A stretch of 64,000 bases of DNA from JAXLWB01 sp046328715 (lineage in GTDB: Bacteria > Chloroflexota > Anaerolineae > Caldilineales > Caldilineaceae), in the NCBI GenBank assembly GCA_046328715.1, contig JAXLWB010000041.1, positions 27,606 to 91,605 of the forward strand. The letters are read 5' to 3'. Numbering within the stretch: the first letter of the stretch is position 1; each line of letters begins with the position of its first letter. Positions 9,008 to 18,102 of this stretch are shown in pieces. The position numbers were made by a program, and so were the translations under genes. The notes below the pieces were generated by a model that saw only the letters and a program-made list of their open reading frames with translations, searched no databases and was not told the origin of the DNA.

Positions 9008-12000
9008 ATGACCAAGCTAGGTTGGTCTGTTCGCTCGCGTATCATACCGTTGCCAACATCACTGCTTCTTTGCGCGCTCATACTCAGCTCAGTGCCTCGT
9101 TTAGGCATGGCCTCGGATGCCCTTGTTTACCCAACGACCGCTCAACAAGGGGGGCTCGTGGGGAATAGATCACTCTCAGACAATGTCCGTTCTGGTCAAT
9201 TACAATATATAGATCCAGAACTGCAACAGATGCTTCAGCACAATCACTCTTTATTGCGGGTGATCGTGACTGGGCGCTCAACAGCAGCAGCGCTTGCGGC
9301 TGTGCAAGCCGTTGATGGCAAAATTGCCAGCACATTGCGCATTATTGACGCCGTAGTCGCGGACCTGACTCCTGCTCAGATTCAAGCGCTAACACAGAAC
9401 GATGAAATCCTGTCGCTCTTTCACGATTACAAGGTCGAAAGTGCGAGCATGCAGGCAGCGGTAAACACCGTTCCTTCGGACGCAGTAGGGACACTCAACG
9501 TCGCCGATCCGGCTGCGCTTGTGATTGGTGCCAGCCGGCTTCATGGCCCAACGCGTGAAGTCAATCCAGCCATTGACGGGAGTGGCAGCACCATTGCGCT
9601 CATTGACAGCGGCGTCCAATTTCAGGATACCGAGCACCAAATCTTGGGTGAGGAAGAAGCTGCCCATTTTGTAGGACAGGCGGACTTTGTTGACAAAGAT
9701 AAGTGTACAAATAGGGGGCAGGAGCAGCGTGACGGCTACTGTTGGTCTGATTCGTGGCACAGTCAGGATCCTTTTGGACATGGCACACACATTGCAAACA
9801 TCATCTTGATGCGCCAGGTAGACGCAGCGACCCAAACCGAATTGGGCATTGCCCCCGGATCCCGTGTGCTCAGCATTCGAGTACTTGGTGAAGATGGAAG
9901 CGGCTATTACAGTGATGTCATTGCTGGAATACAGTACGCCATCGAGCATCGATTTGAGCACAATATTCGGATTATGAATCTAAGTTTAGTAGCTCACTCG
10001 ACTGCTCCCTATTTTATCGATCCAGTCAACCGTGCTGTAACCAAAGCATGGGCAAATGGCATCGTAGTCGTCGTCGCCGCAGGGAATCAAGGCCCGAACG
10101 CGCAGACGGTCACAACTCCCGGCAACAACCCCTACGCCATCACGATCGGCGCAATTGATTCTGCCGAGACACCCACCAATTACACAGACGATTTTATACC
10201 AGCCTGGTCAAGTGCAGGCCCTACGGCGGATGGCTTTCTAAAACCTGATGTGCTTGCACCAGGAGCCAACATTATCTCCTATCTGTATAATGGCGGCAGC
10301 GATTCGAACCGTGCAACAAAACTGGCCAAAAATCATCCCGACTGGGATCCCAACGAATCATTCTACCGGCTGAGTGGTACGAGCATGGCGACTGGTGTTG
10401 CCTCAGGCGTCGTCGCCTTGATCCTACAGAAGCGCAACCTGACCCCTGACCAGATCAAGTATCTGTTGATGAACACCTCCAAGTCAGCAGTAACAGCAGA
10501 TTATCAGCTTGCTTATGGGATTCTGCAACAGGGCAGCGGGCGTATTGATGCTTGGGATGCGGTGAATGGTGCCCCGACGACCACAGGCTGGGCCAATCCT
10601 GGACTCAATGTCTGGTACGATAATAACTATGGCTGGCGTGATATTACGCAACGGCGTACAAACACATCGCTCGATATGGATGGCGATGGAATTCCCAACC
10701 AAGATCCCTATACGCCGCCCGCCAATCTGGGTCAGATTAGTGCCGAATGGTGGCAAGGCGTTAGCGGTTTTCAGCTCAGTGACCTTATCTCCCAGCCAAG
10801 CTATCCCAGTTCGCCCTCAGCTTCCGATCAATTGAACTCGTTTGAATATAGCGGTGGGGGAGAAGATTATGGATTGCGCATCCACGGCTATTTGGTCCCC
10901 CCTGTGACGGGCGATTATCAATTCTGGATCGCCAGCGACGACCAAGGTCAACTCTGGCTGAGCATGGATGATTCGCCCAGCCATGTGGTACTAATAGCGG
11001 AGGCACCCGAGTGGACTGATCCACAACAGTGGGATAAGTACGAGCAACAGCAATCTCAGGTGATCGCACTGGAGGCTGGCAAACGCTATTATATTCAGGC
11101 GTTGCTCAAACAGGGTATCGGCGGCGATCACGTCGAAGTGGCATGGACAACGCCCGAACAATCCCAACCGACGATCATTGATGGCCAGTACCTGATGCCT
11201 TATCAGGCCAGTACAGCTGGAGTCCGCGTACAATCCTTTACTGGTCAGGTAAACTCTCTGCCGAATTTCGATGTAGTGACTCCCCAATCGCGCACAATAG
11301 CAGAAAACTTTGACGTGCAGGCAGATTCCGGCAGTAACAGCGATGGCTACCGTTTTTCGACCTGTCTGGCTGTACCTGCCAACGGTGTTTGGAAATTTAC
11401 AACGGAATCGACCGCAAGCAACCAACTCTATCTCAATGGTATCCAGGTTATCAACAACAATGGCTCCAACGGTACCAGCCAGAGCGGAAGCATCTACCTG
11501 CCCATCGGTCAACATTCACTCGTCGTCACTTATGTACGCCCGACCACAGGCAATAATTTTGCGCTCTACTGGGAAGGGCCAGGGTTCGTAAAACAAACAA
11601 TTCCCAACAGTGCACTTTCTACAGGCGGCTGCAATCTCGACATCACCGTACCCACGCAGGCAGACCTTGATTCGGACAATGATGGCATTCCCGACTACAT
11701 CGAAAGAATCAACGCTGCCAACTGGGGCGATTCAGATGGAGACGGCCTCTTTGATTGGTTTGACAAAGATAGCGACAATGATGGCATCAATGATTTGCAG
11801 GAGAGTGGCATTCCACAGGCCAAGATCAACGCGCTTGACCCCAACCGAGATGGCGTAATCGATTCGTGGAATTCACTGGGGAGCAATGGCTTGGCAGACA
11901 CCTTGGAAACATCGGTAGACAATGGTGCCATTAACTATTCGGTTTCTCTCTTCCAAGGCATTCCCAAGGCACAAACGCTGGATTATCACTTTGCAGGCCC

Positions 12001-12571
12001 CGTCTCCAGCGTGATCAGCGACGATGGCCGGTACTATCTTTACTATACGTTTGACTCCAACCCCGGAGCGCTTGTGGCACTTGGTGTCGCACGACTGGTC
12101 GACATGGCATGGATGGATCTGGACCCCTTGGTGCAGGCGAATGTCACCTTTCAAGGTGGACGCATCAAACTAACCTCCACGACAGCCTGGGCCGGTATTC
12201 GTGCCTGGTCGGGTATCCGGGCGTGGTCAGGCATTCGAGCTTGGTCAGGCATTCGAGCTTGGTCAGGCATTCGGGCTTGGTCGGGCATTCGAGCTTGGTC
12301 GGGTATCCGAGCTTGGTCAGGGAATTACGATTGGTTTGGTGGCGTCAACATGAGCAGTGCACAGGCCAGTGCCATCGATCTGGCCACTGCCAGTAGCGCC
12401 TTTACTTCGCCGGATACAACTTCGGCGCTCGCAGACACTGTTCAGGGAGCCGAGGCAGAATCAGCACAACCTTTAGTCAAACGCTACTACCCATTGTATG
12501 GTGCATCTCCAGAACAGCCAGACAGCGGTGAGAGTACTCATCCACTCTTCTTGCCCTTGGTCGTACGGTAA
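9008..12571 (+). CDS. Secreted subtilisin-like (S8) serine protease with PA14-like domains, Ca-binding repeats and an AWSGIR repeat
   Basis: A 1187-aa secreted protein with a signal peptide over about residues 1-35. After a propeptide (about 60-150), the S8 domain runs from about 190 to 520 with Asp200 in IALIDSG, His258 in GHGTHIANI, Asn360 in AAGNQGP and Ser459 in SGTSMATG, so the catalytic triad is intact. PA14-like beta domains follow at about 620-730 and 740-870. Next come thrombospondin-3-like Ca-binding repeats (DSDNDGIPD, DSDGDG, DSDNDGIND; about 887-930). Then seven hexapeptides AWSGIR stand at 1060-1101. The protein ends in LFLPLVVR. AGGAG stands 7 nt before the ATG. It is probably a cell-surface or extracellular protease. 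A two-component system follows, but co-regulation is not shown. Confidence 0.93.
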   Translation: MTKLGWSVRSRIIPLPTSLLLCALILSSVPRLGMASDALVYPTTAQQGGLVGNRSLSDNVRSGQLQYIDPELQQMLQHNHSLLRVIVTGRSTAAALAAVQAVDGKIASTLRIIDAVVADLTPAQIQALTQNDEILSLFHDYKVESASMQAAVNTVPSDAVGTLNVADPAALVIGASRLHGPTREVNPAIDGSGSTIALIDSGVQFQDTEHQILGEEEAAHFVGQADFVDKDKCTNRGQEQRDGYCWSDSWHSQDPFGHGTHIANIILMRQVDAATQTELGIAPGSRVLSIRVLGEDGSGYYSDVIAGIQYAIEHRFEHNIRIMNLSLVAHSTAPYFIDPVNRAVTKAWANGIVVVVAAGNQGPNAQTVTTPGNNPYAITIGAIDSAETPTNYTDDFIPAWSSAGPTADGFLKPDVLAPGANIISYLYNGGSDSNRATKLAKNHPDWDPNESFYRLSGTSMATGVASGVVALILQKRNLTPDQIKYLLMNTSKSAVTADYQLAYGILQQGSGRIDAWDAVNGAPTTTGWANPGLNVWYDNNYGWRDITQRRTNTSLDMDGDGIPNQDPYTPPANLGQISAEWWQGVSGFQLSDLISQPSYPSSPSASDQLNSFEYSGGGEDYGLRIHGYLVPPVTGDYQFWIASDDQGQLWLSMDDSPSHVVLIAEAPEWTDPQQWDKYEQQQSQVIALEAGKRYYIQALLKQGIGGDHVEVAWTTPEQSQPTIIDGQYLMPYQASTAGVRVQSFTGQVNSLPNFDVVTPQSRTIAENFDVQADSGSNSDGYRFSTCLAVPANGVWKFTTESTASNQLYLNGIQVINNNGSNGTSQSGSIYLPIGQHSLVVTYVRPTTGNNFALYWEGPGFVKQTIPNSALSTGGCNLDITVPTQADLDSDNDGIPDYIERINAANWGDSDGDGLFDWFDKDSDNDGINDLQESGIPQAKINALDPNRDGVIDSWNSLGSNGLADTLETSVDNGAINYSVSLFQGIPKAQTLDYHFAGPVSSVISDDGRYYLYYTFDSNPGALVALGVARLVDMAWMDLDPLVQANVTFQGGRIKLTSTTAWAGIRAWSGIRAWSGIRAWSGIRAWSGIRAWSGIRAWSGIRAWSGNYDWFGGVNMSSAQASAIDLATASSAFTSPDTTSALADTVQGAEAESAQPLVKRYYPLYGASPEQPDSGESTHPLFLPLVVR
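12185..12322 (+). repeat. 18-bp tandem repeat encoding (AWSGIR)n
   Basis: Seven full 18-bp units (the first reads AWAGIR) and a partial eighth (AWSG) lie in frame in the protease gene. Units differ mostly at third codon positions (ATT/ATC, TCA/TCG, CGA/CGG/CGT) while the peptide stays constant, which suggests selection on the protein rather than recent DNA slippage. Confidence 0.97.
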
Positions 12572-12643
12572 GCGAGGGCTGCAGAGGAATTATCCGAAAG
12601 CCGTTTTGACATAAGACGGAGCTGTAACACCATAGATAAACCG

Positions 12644-12688
12644 CTGCGCTTCTCCACGACCTGCTGCTGGGTCGCTAGAGGAGCGCAG
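12644..12688. terminator. Hairpin downstream of the protease gene
   Basis: Arms 12644-12653 and 12679-12688 pair at 9 of 10 positions, with an inner GACC/GGTC stem. It lies 72 bp after the stop and has no U-tract, so its terminator role is tentative. Confidence 0.45.
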
Positions 12689-12833
12689 TGCGCGCTGTTG
12701 GCTTAACATGAACAAAACTATTGCGCCGTGGAGAGCTGTGGTACAATAGCATCTGTCAGACATTGAGCGATTGCAATGAAGAAAGTGACTCTCCGATTTA
12801 TCGATTTGTCACCTAGTATTAGGGGGCGATTGC

Positions 12834-14345
12834 TTGCAGCAAACTTCCGATAGACATCCAGTTGGTTTCATCGAAAGATGGGCACCGCTTCGACTCAGCC
12901 GTGAGAAGGCTTATTCCGTTTATTTGCTAAGCATTAGCTTAGTCGGCCTTGCCTTGGTCCTATGGTCTGCGACCCAAGTACCTGGCTATCCTTCGGTAGC
13001 CAAATTTTTCCTGCTGGTGCTTTTGGCTGCATTGGCAGCGCAGGCAACGACCTCGATTACGGTTGGCAGCAATGCAGGCATCACCTATCATGTTGGCTCT
13101 GTGGTGGGAGTCGCCTCGGTGCCGACCTTGGGTGTCTCCTCTTATATCCTGCTACTGGCAGCCTATAATTTCTTTATGTGGCTGTTCAAACCGCGCAACG
13201 CCGTTACCTGGAAGAAAAGTTGGGCACAGCTCGGTTTTAATGTCGGCATGCATGCGATTGCCGCAGCACTCTCCGGCTGGAGCTTTCTCGCAACGCGCGC
13301 TTTATTAGGCGATAGCTCGTGGGCTGGCATGATCTTGCCCTGGCCAGTGGCGGCGATTGTCTTAGAAGAGCTTAATCTATGGATGTTGATCGGAATTTTG
13401 CGCCTGCAAAATGGCGTGCAGTTTGGTGCCTTCGCCATGTGGCGTGAAGAAATCTGGGCTTCCCAGATCGGCACCGCTGTCATGATGATCGGTGGGGCTA
13501 TGCTTTCGGTCGCCATCGACCGTTATGATTGGGTCGGAATTGTCATCTTTTATCTTCCAACGGCACTTTCGGCTTATGCCTTCCGGCTTTACGTAACACA
13601 GATGCAGATGCAAATGGACAATCTGGAAAAGATTGTGCAGGAGAGGACCCATGACCTAGAGGAGGCCAATCGCCAAAAGGATGCGTTTTTGGCCGTGCTT
13701 ACCCACGACATGATGACGCCGCTGACCAGCATCCAACTCTGTGCCGAAGAGTTACAGGAAGACCCGATGGCTGCCACCTACAACCCATACCTGGCCAAGG
13801 TGATGGTGCGCAGTCAGAAGACCTTGTTTAACCTGGTCCGCAATATTCTCGATCTCGAAAAACTACGCTCTGGTCGCAGCATCTCGATTCAGCGCAGCAA
13901 TTGTGACCTCGTCCAGCTCACCCTCGGCATGTTAGAGATCGTTCATCTGGAGGCACAGGCAAAGAATATTACTCTTTCGCACTATGCCAGTGAAGAGCCG
14001 CTTTGGGTCGAGGTCGATCGCCAACATATGGAGCGTGTGCTGCTCAATTTGATCTCGAATGCTGTGAAATATACGCCAACGGGTGGCTCTATTCACGTCG
14101 ACATGACGCATACCGATGACAATGTCTTCGTCAAAGTTATCGATACTGGCTACGGAATTCCAGCCGATGAACTGCCGTACATTTTTGAACGTTTCCGCCG
14201 AGTAGAACAATTGAAAGACAAAGCCGTGGGCACAGGGCTTGGTCTGGCGATTACGAAGGCACTAGTCGAAGAGCATGGCGGCGAAATCTCCGTGACAAGT
14301 GCCGAAGGGAAAGGCAGTTGTTTTACTGTACGTCTCCCTGGTTAA
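12834..14345 (+). CDS. Membrane sensor histidine kinase with multi-TM N-terminal domain
   Basis: A 503-aa kinase. Residues about 28-255 contain six to eight hydrophobic segments (a MASE-like membrane sensor module of no family I can name). A short coiled coil (about 255-283) leads to HisKA with the phosphorylated His in AVLTHDMMTPLTS (residue 291). The HATPase_c domain has an N box in NLISNAVKYTP, then DTGYGIP and GTGLGLAI. The frame has no ATG; TTG at 12834 is chosen because AGGGGG stands 7 nt upstream. The response regulator 285 bp downstream is the likely partner. The signal is unknown. Confidence 0.9.
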   Translation: MQQTSDRHPVGFIERWAPLRLSREKAYSVYLLSISLVGLALVLWSATQVPGYPSVAKFFLLVLLAALAAQATTSITVGSNAGITYHVGSVVGVASVPTLGVSSYILLLAAYNFFMWLFKPRNAVTWKKSWAQLGFNVGMHAIAAALSGWSFLATRALLGDSSWAGMILPWPVAAIVLEELNLWMLIGILRLQNGVQFGAFAMWREEIWASQIGTAVMMIGGAMLSVAIDRYDWVGIVIFYLPTALSAYAFRLYVTQMQMQMDNLEKIVQERTHDLEEANRQKDAFLAVLTHDMMTPLTSIQLCAEELQEDPMAATYNPYLAKVMVRSQKTLFNLVRNILDLEKLRSGRSISIQRSNCDLVQLTLGMLEIVHLEAQAKNITLSHYASEEPLWVEVDRQHMERVLLNLISNAVKYTPTGGSIHVDMTHTDDNVFVKVIDTGYGIPADELPYIFERFRRVEQLKDKAVGTGLGLAITKALVEEHGGEISVTSAEGKGSCFTVRLPG

Positions 14346-14630
14346 CCCCTGGATTCTCGATTCGAGTTGGGCACCTCTTGCCCAATAGCAAAACTGAATT
14401 TGTTACAAACGGCTTACGACGTCAATTATCTCCTAATTCAGAATGTAATATTCGTCGCGTATCCTTGCAGACGAGGCTTTCTTAAAGCATCTGATAATAA
14501 TCCAAAAGAAGTTATTAATTCATTCATGGTGCGCGCTTGTCGATTCGGGCGAGCGAAACGCTTACCAGGGCGGGTTTAAGCAAATTGCCCGGTGAGATGC
14601 GTAACATGAATAATTCAACTGGTGTAGCCT
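14346..14630. other. Gap between kinase and regulator, with two hairpins
   Basis: A 7-bp perfect stem (14367-14373 with 14379-14385, loop CCTCT) follows the kinase stop and may terminate or process the transcript. A second structured stretch at 14564-14593 (ACC-GGGC paired with GCCC-GGT) lies 38 nt before the regulator start and would be in its leader. It resembles no riboswitch consensus I know. Confidence 0.5.
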
Positions 14631-15356
14631 ATGCAAGGAACACGTATTCTGGTCATCGACGACGACATCAGCCTCTGCCAGACAATCAAGTACACATTTT
14701 CTCGCGTTGGAGCCGATGTTGTCACTGCAACGGATGGTCGGGATGGGCTTCAGCAATTCTACCGACATCGCCCAGACCTGGTTTTATTGGATGTTCGAAT
14801 GCCAGGAATTGATGGTTGGGAGGCATGTCGCCAGATTCGTTTGATGTCCAACGTCCCCATCATTATGTTGACAACGCTGCACAAGGACGAAGAGATCATT
14901 CATGGGCTCGACTTGGGAGCGGATGACTTTGTAACTAAACCATTTAGTCGAGAGGTATTGCTTGCCAGAGCTAGAGCACTGTTGCGCCGTACCGAACAGG
15001 GCGGAAGCGAACCATCACTCACCGGGTACAGTGATGATTACCTCTCGGTCAATATTGAGAAGCGGCGAGTCTATGTCAATGGCAAACAAATTTCGCTCAC
15101 AGCCACCGAGTTTCGCCTGCTGAGCTACCTGCTCCAATTTGCCGACCAGGTCTTACCCTATCAAACCTTGCTTGACCGGGTTTGGGGCGAAGAATGCCGT
15201 GAGAATATCGACTACGTTCACGTCTATCTCTCCCACTTGCGGCGCAAGATCGAAGCCGATCCTCGTAACCCCCGCTATTTGGTCAATGAACGAGGCATTG
15301 GGTACCGTTTCGAGACCCATTTGCAACACACCCAGGAGAATTCTCTAAAGGTGTAA
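14631..15356 (+). CDS. OmpR/PhoB-family response regulator
   Basis: A 241-aa regulator. The receiver domain (about 1-120) has the acidic pair in VIDDDIS (residues 9-11), the phosphoacceptor Asp in LVLLDVRMPGIDG (about 54) and the Lys in VTKPFSR (about 104). The C-terminal winged helix (about 140-230) has LTATEFRLLSYLL and ends GIGYRFE, as in OmpR/PhoB. It follows the membrane kinase in the same direction and is its likely partner, although the 285-bp gap may hold a separate promoter. No good Shine-Dalgarno sequence was found before the ATG. A clear intrinsic terminator follows. Confidence 0.93.
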   Translation: MQGTRILVIDDDISLCQTIKYTFSRVGADVVTATDGRDGLQQFYRHRPDLVLLDVRMPGIDGWEACRQIRLMSNVPIIMLTTLHKDEEIIHGLDLGADDFVTKPFSREVLLARARALLRRTEQGGSEPSLTGYSDDYLSVNIEKRRVYVNGKQISLTATEFRLLSYLLQFADQVLPYQTLLDRVWGEECRENIDYVHVYLSHLRRKIEADPRNPRYLVNERGIGYRFETHLQHTQENSLKV

Positions 15357-15380
15357 TCCTTCAACCGAAAATTCGATCAG

Positions 15381-15420
15381 AAAGAGATGTGTGGTAGATA
15401 TTCACACATCTCTTTTTTTT
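15381..15420 (+). terminator. Intrinsic terminator after the response regulator
   Basis: A 13-bp perfect stem (15381-15393 with 15403-15415) and a 9-nt loop are followed by a run of T ending at 15420. It lies 25 bp after the stop. Confidence 0.93.
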
Positions 15421-15541
15421 GCGACTAGCGCAAGTCTCCTGTAGGATTTGTTTAAAGCAATGACTTACACACTTGTTGGTTAAGCAATTTCTCTGTGAGA
15501 TGTGTAGGTTTCAAAAACGATGTCTAACCTGGTCACACCAC

Positions 15542-16498
15542 ATGCGTGTTCTGATCACAGGGGCGGCCGGTTTTGCTGGCAGCCATCTTGCCGATATACT
15601 CGTCAACGAACCGAATATTGAACTTCATGGCGTTATCCATCGCCACGACAAACGGATTCAGCACTTGCTGGGTCGCATCACGCTACATCGAGGCGATCTG
15701 CGCAACGCGTTGTGGGTAAGCGAGTTGATCCAGACTGTGCAGCCCGAAGTCGTTCTGCATCTGGCCGCCCAAAGCGATGTGCCAGGCAGTTGGCGCCAAC
15801 CCTGGAGTTGTTACGAACTCAACATTCAATCGCAGCTCAACTTGATGGAGGCACTGCGGCGTTGGGCGGGTGATTGTCGCACCCTAGTCGCATCTTCCAA
15901 CGAAATGTACGGGCTGATTCAGCCTGAAGATTTGCCGATGGATGAAGAGACGCCGTTGCGCCCTAACAATCCCTACGGGGTCACCAAGGCAACCCAGGAT
16001 ATGATGGCACTCCAATATTGGAACAGCCACAAATTGCCGACCATCCGGGCACGCAGCTTTAACCATATTGGGCCGCGCCAGGCCGACGATTTTGCGGCGA
16101 GTGCCTTCGCACGCCAGATTGCTGAAATCGAGCATGGGCTGCGTGAACCCGTGGTGCGTGTGGGCAATCTTGATGCAGAGCGAGATTTTACCGATGTGCG
16201 CGATATTGTGCGTGCTTACTGGCTGTTGGTGCAACACGGCAAGGCTGGAGAAGCATATAATGTAGGCAGCGGACGCCATCTTTCGATTCGCTGGGTACTG
16301 AACACGTTGTTGTCCTATTCTACCAAGCCAATTCGCGAAGAACTTGATCCAACTCGTTTACGTCCCAGTGATGTACCAGTCAGCCTCTGTGACAATCGAC
16401 GCATTGTCGCTACGACCCAATGGCAGCCGCAGATTGACCTTAGCCAGACATTGCTCGATCTGCTGAACGACTGGCGCGAAAACATAAAATCTGAGTAA
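15542..16498 (+). CDS. rmd: GDP-6-deoxy-D-mannose reductase-like SDR
   Basis: A 318-aa extended short-chain dehydrogenase. The N terminus has the NAD(P)-binding TGAAGFAGSHL; the active site has the S-S-N-E-M-Y-G strand and the Y-x-x-x-K motif as YGVTK. SFNHIGPRQ and VRVGNLDAERDFTDVRD are typical of GDP-4-dehydro-6-deoxy-D-mannose reductase, which reduces the product of Gmd to GDP-D-rhamnose. The next gene, 40 bp downstream, is gmd, so the pair makes a complete short pathway for a surface polysaccharide. The start at 15542 is chosen because the nucleotide-binding motif begins there. No Shine-Dalgarno sequence is visible, and two in-frame starts lie upstream. Confidence 0.87.
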   Translation: MRVLITGAAGFAGSHLADILVNEPNIELHGVIHRHDKRIQHLLGRITLHRGDLRNALWVSELIQTVQPEVVLHLAAQSDVPGSWRQPWSCYELNIQSQLNLMEALRRWAGDCRTLVASSNEMYGLIQPEDLPMDEETPLRPNNPYGVTKATQDMMALQYWNSHKLPTIRARSFNHIGPRQADDFAASAFARQIAEIEHGLREPVVRVGNLDAERDFTDVRDIVRAYWLLVQHGKAGEAYNVGSGRHLSIRWVLNTLLSYSTKPIREELDPTRLRPSDVPVSLCDNRRIVATTQWQPQIDLSQTLLDLLNDWRENIKSE

Positions 16499-16538
16499 CC
16501 ATTCATCCCGAGAATCGATTCAGAGAGGAGTCTCTATT

Positions 16539-17504
16539 TTGCCAACAGCATTAGTTACCGGTGTAACCGGGCAGGATGGCAGCTATCTAGCCGAATTCTT
16601 GTTACAAAAGGGCTATAATGTCATCGGCATGGTACGCCGCACCAGTACCATCAACTTTGATCGCATCAAACACATTCAAGACCATATCGAGGTTGTCCAG
16701 GGTGATCTGCTCGATCAGATGAGTTTGATCGGCATTCTCCAAGAATATCGACCGCAGGAAGTCTACAACTTGGCGGCGCAGAGCTTTGTCCCTACCAGCT
16801 TCACACAACCTGTGTTAACTGGCGAATTCACCGCGCTCGGCGTCACTCGTATGCTCGAAGCGATCCGCATTGTCGATCCAACCATTCGTTTCTATCAGGC
16901 CAGCAGCAGCGAGATGTTTGGCAAGGTGCAGGAAGTTCCACAGAAAGAGACCACGCCGCTCTATCCTCGCAGCCCTTATGGCGTCGCGAAAGTCTACGGC
17001 CACTGGATCACAGTCAATTACCGAGAGAGCTATAACATTTTCGGCTGTTCGGGCATTCTGTTCAACCACGAATCGCCACGGCGTGGTCTGGAATTCGTGA
17101 CACACAAGATCACCCATGCGGTTGCCCGCATCAAATTAGGGCTGGCTGATGAGGTTCGTCTGGGCAACCTGGAAGCCCGACGCGACTGGGGCTACGCTGG
17201 CGATTACGTACAGGCAATGTGGTTGATGCTGCAACAAGATGCACCTGATGACTACGTGGTGGCTACCGGTGAAACCCACAGTGTTCGCGAATTTGTCGAG
17301 GAAGCCTTCGGCTACCTTGATCTCGATTGGCAAAAATATGTGGTGCAAGATCCCAAATACTACCGTCCCGCCGAAGTCGATCTGCTCGTTGGCGATCCAA
17401 CCAAAGCGTTCAACAAGCTGGGTTGGGAGCCTTCAGTGGATTTTCGCGGCCTGGTACGTTTGATGGTTGATGCAGATATGCAATCCTTGAAGAATAGTAA
17501 GTGA
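16539..17504 (+). CDS. gmd: GDP-mannose 4,6-dehydratase
   Basis: A 321-aa extended SDR. It has VTGVTGQDGSYLAEFLL at the N terminus, the MVRRTST segment typical of Gmd, the active-site SSSEMFGKV, YGVAK as Y-x-x-x-K, and the FNHESPRRGLEFVT and GNLEARRDWGYAGDYV blocks found in this family. It converts GDP-D-mannose into GDP-4-dehydro-6-deoxy-D-mannose in the cytoplasm. It starts with TTG; GAGAGGAG stands 8 nt upstream and decides this start. It sits between rmd and a DUF4062-like gene (4-bp gap) in one apparent operon. Confidence 0.95.
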   Translation: MPTALVTGVTGQDGSYLAEFLLQKGYNVIGMVRRTSTINFDRIKHIQDHIEVVQGDLLDQMSLIGILQEYRPQEVYNLAAQSFVPTSFTQPVLTGEFTALGVTRMLEAIRIVDPTIRFYQASSSEMFGKVQEVPQKETTPLYPRSPYGVAKVYGHWITVNYRESYNIFGCSGILFNHESPRRGLEFVTHKITHAVARIKLGLADEVRLGNLEARRDWGYAGDYVQAMWLMLQQDAPDDYVVATGETHSVREFVEEAFGYLDLDWQKYVVQDPKYYRPAEVDLLVGDPTKAFNKLGWEPSVDFRGLVRLMVDADMQSLKNSK

Positions 17505-17508
17505 AACA

Positions 17509-18084
17509 ATGGCTGAAACACTGCGTCTTTTTATCTCGGCAACTCGTGATTTGGAGGCAGAGCGGGCGATCATTGGTCGTGCCATTGCCCGCCTGCCAGT
17601 AGAAATTGGCATCGAAATTCGCCGTACGCCGTTTACTGGAGCGCCGTATGAGGATATCTACGAATGGATCGCCAACGTCGATCGTGTCTTCTTTCTGATG
17701 GGAGAAGATATCACCGCTCCGGCAGGAATGGAGTGGTTTACTTCCTGGAAGCTGGAGCGTACGATCATCCCATTGCGACGGGGCAGTCGTCATACCCAGG
17801 CGGCATTGGAATTTATGCGCACGATTCCCGTAAAATGGATCAATTTTAACAGTGGAGCCGAACTCGCCCGCATCATCACGTTGGAGATGGCGCGCATTCT
17901 AAATCACCCACAAAATCGTTATGGCTTGACCTTGACCGAACTAGAAAAATTGCATCTCCATGCTTCTCTGGTTGAAAAACATGGCATCCGTACCGAGAAC
18001 GAAGCGGGTGGAGCGCAGGGAGGTGCAGTCTTGCTCGATATTGGACACCGCGAACCGCTGGACGGGGAGTTGGTGACAGGATAG
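17509..18084 (+). CDS. DUF4062-like protein of unknown function
   Basis: A 191-aa soluble protein. Its start, LFISATRDLEAERA, and the later DRVFFLMGEDIT strand match the pattern of DUF4062 (F-I-S-S-T-x-x-D-L-x-x-E-R), a Rossmann-like domain related in fold to TIR/SEFIR-type domains. In that family it often forms the N terminus of larger signalling or defence proteins. Here only about 130 residues of that domain plus a short charged tail are present, and no effector domain is attached. It begins 4 bp after the gmd stop, so it is probably co-transcribed with the GDP-rhamnose genes. Its role there is unknown; the family assignment is moderately sure. Confidence 0.6.
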   Translation: MAETLRLFISATRDLEAERAIIGRAIARLPVEIGIEIRRTPFTGAPYEDIYEWIANVDRVFFLMGEDITAPAGMEWFTSWKLERTIIPLRRGSRHTQAALEFMRTIPVKWINFNSGAELARIITLEMARILNHPQNRYGLTLTELEKLHLHASLVEKHGIRTENEAGGAQGGAVLLDIGHREPLDGELVTG

Positions 18085-18102
18085 ACAAGAAACAAGGTAA
18101 TG

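Noticed and set aside
12185..12322. CRISPR array
   Set aside because: The 18-bp units follow each other without spacers and are in frame in a protein gene.
12109..12396. Open frame with a six-residue LVRHSS-like repeat
   Set aside because: It is the AWSGIR repeat read in another frame.
14564..14630. Cyclic di-GMP riboswitch before the response regulator
   Set aside because: There is a hairpin, but the GEMM core bases do not align.
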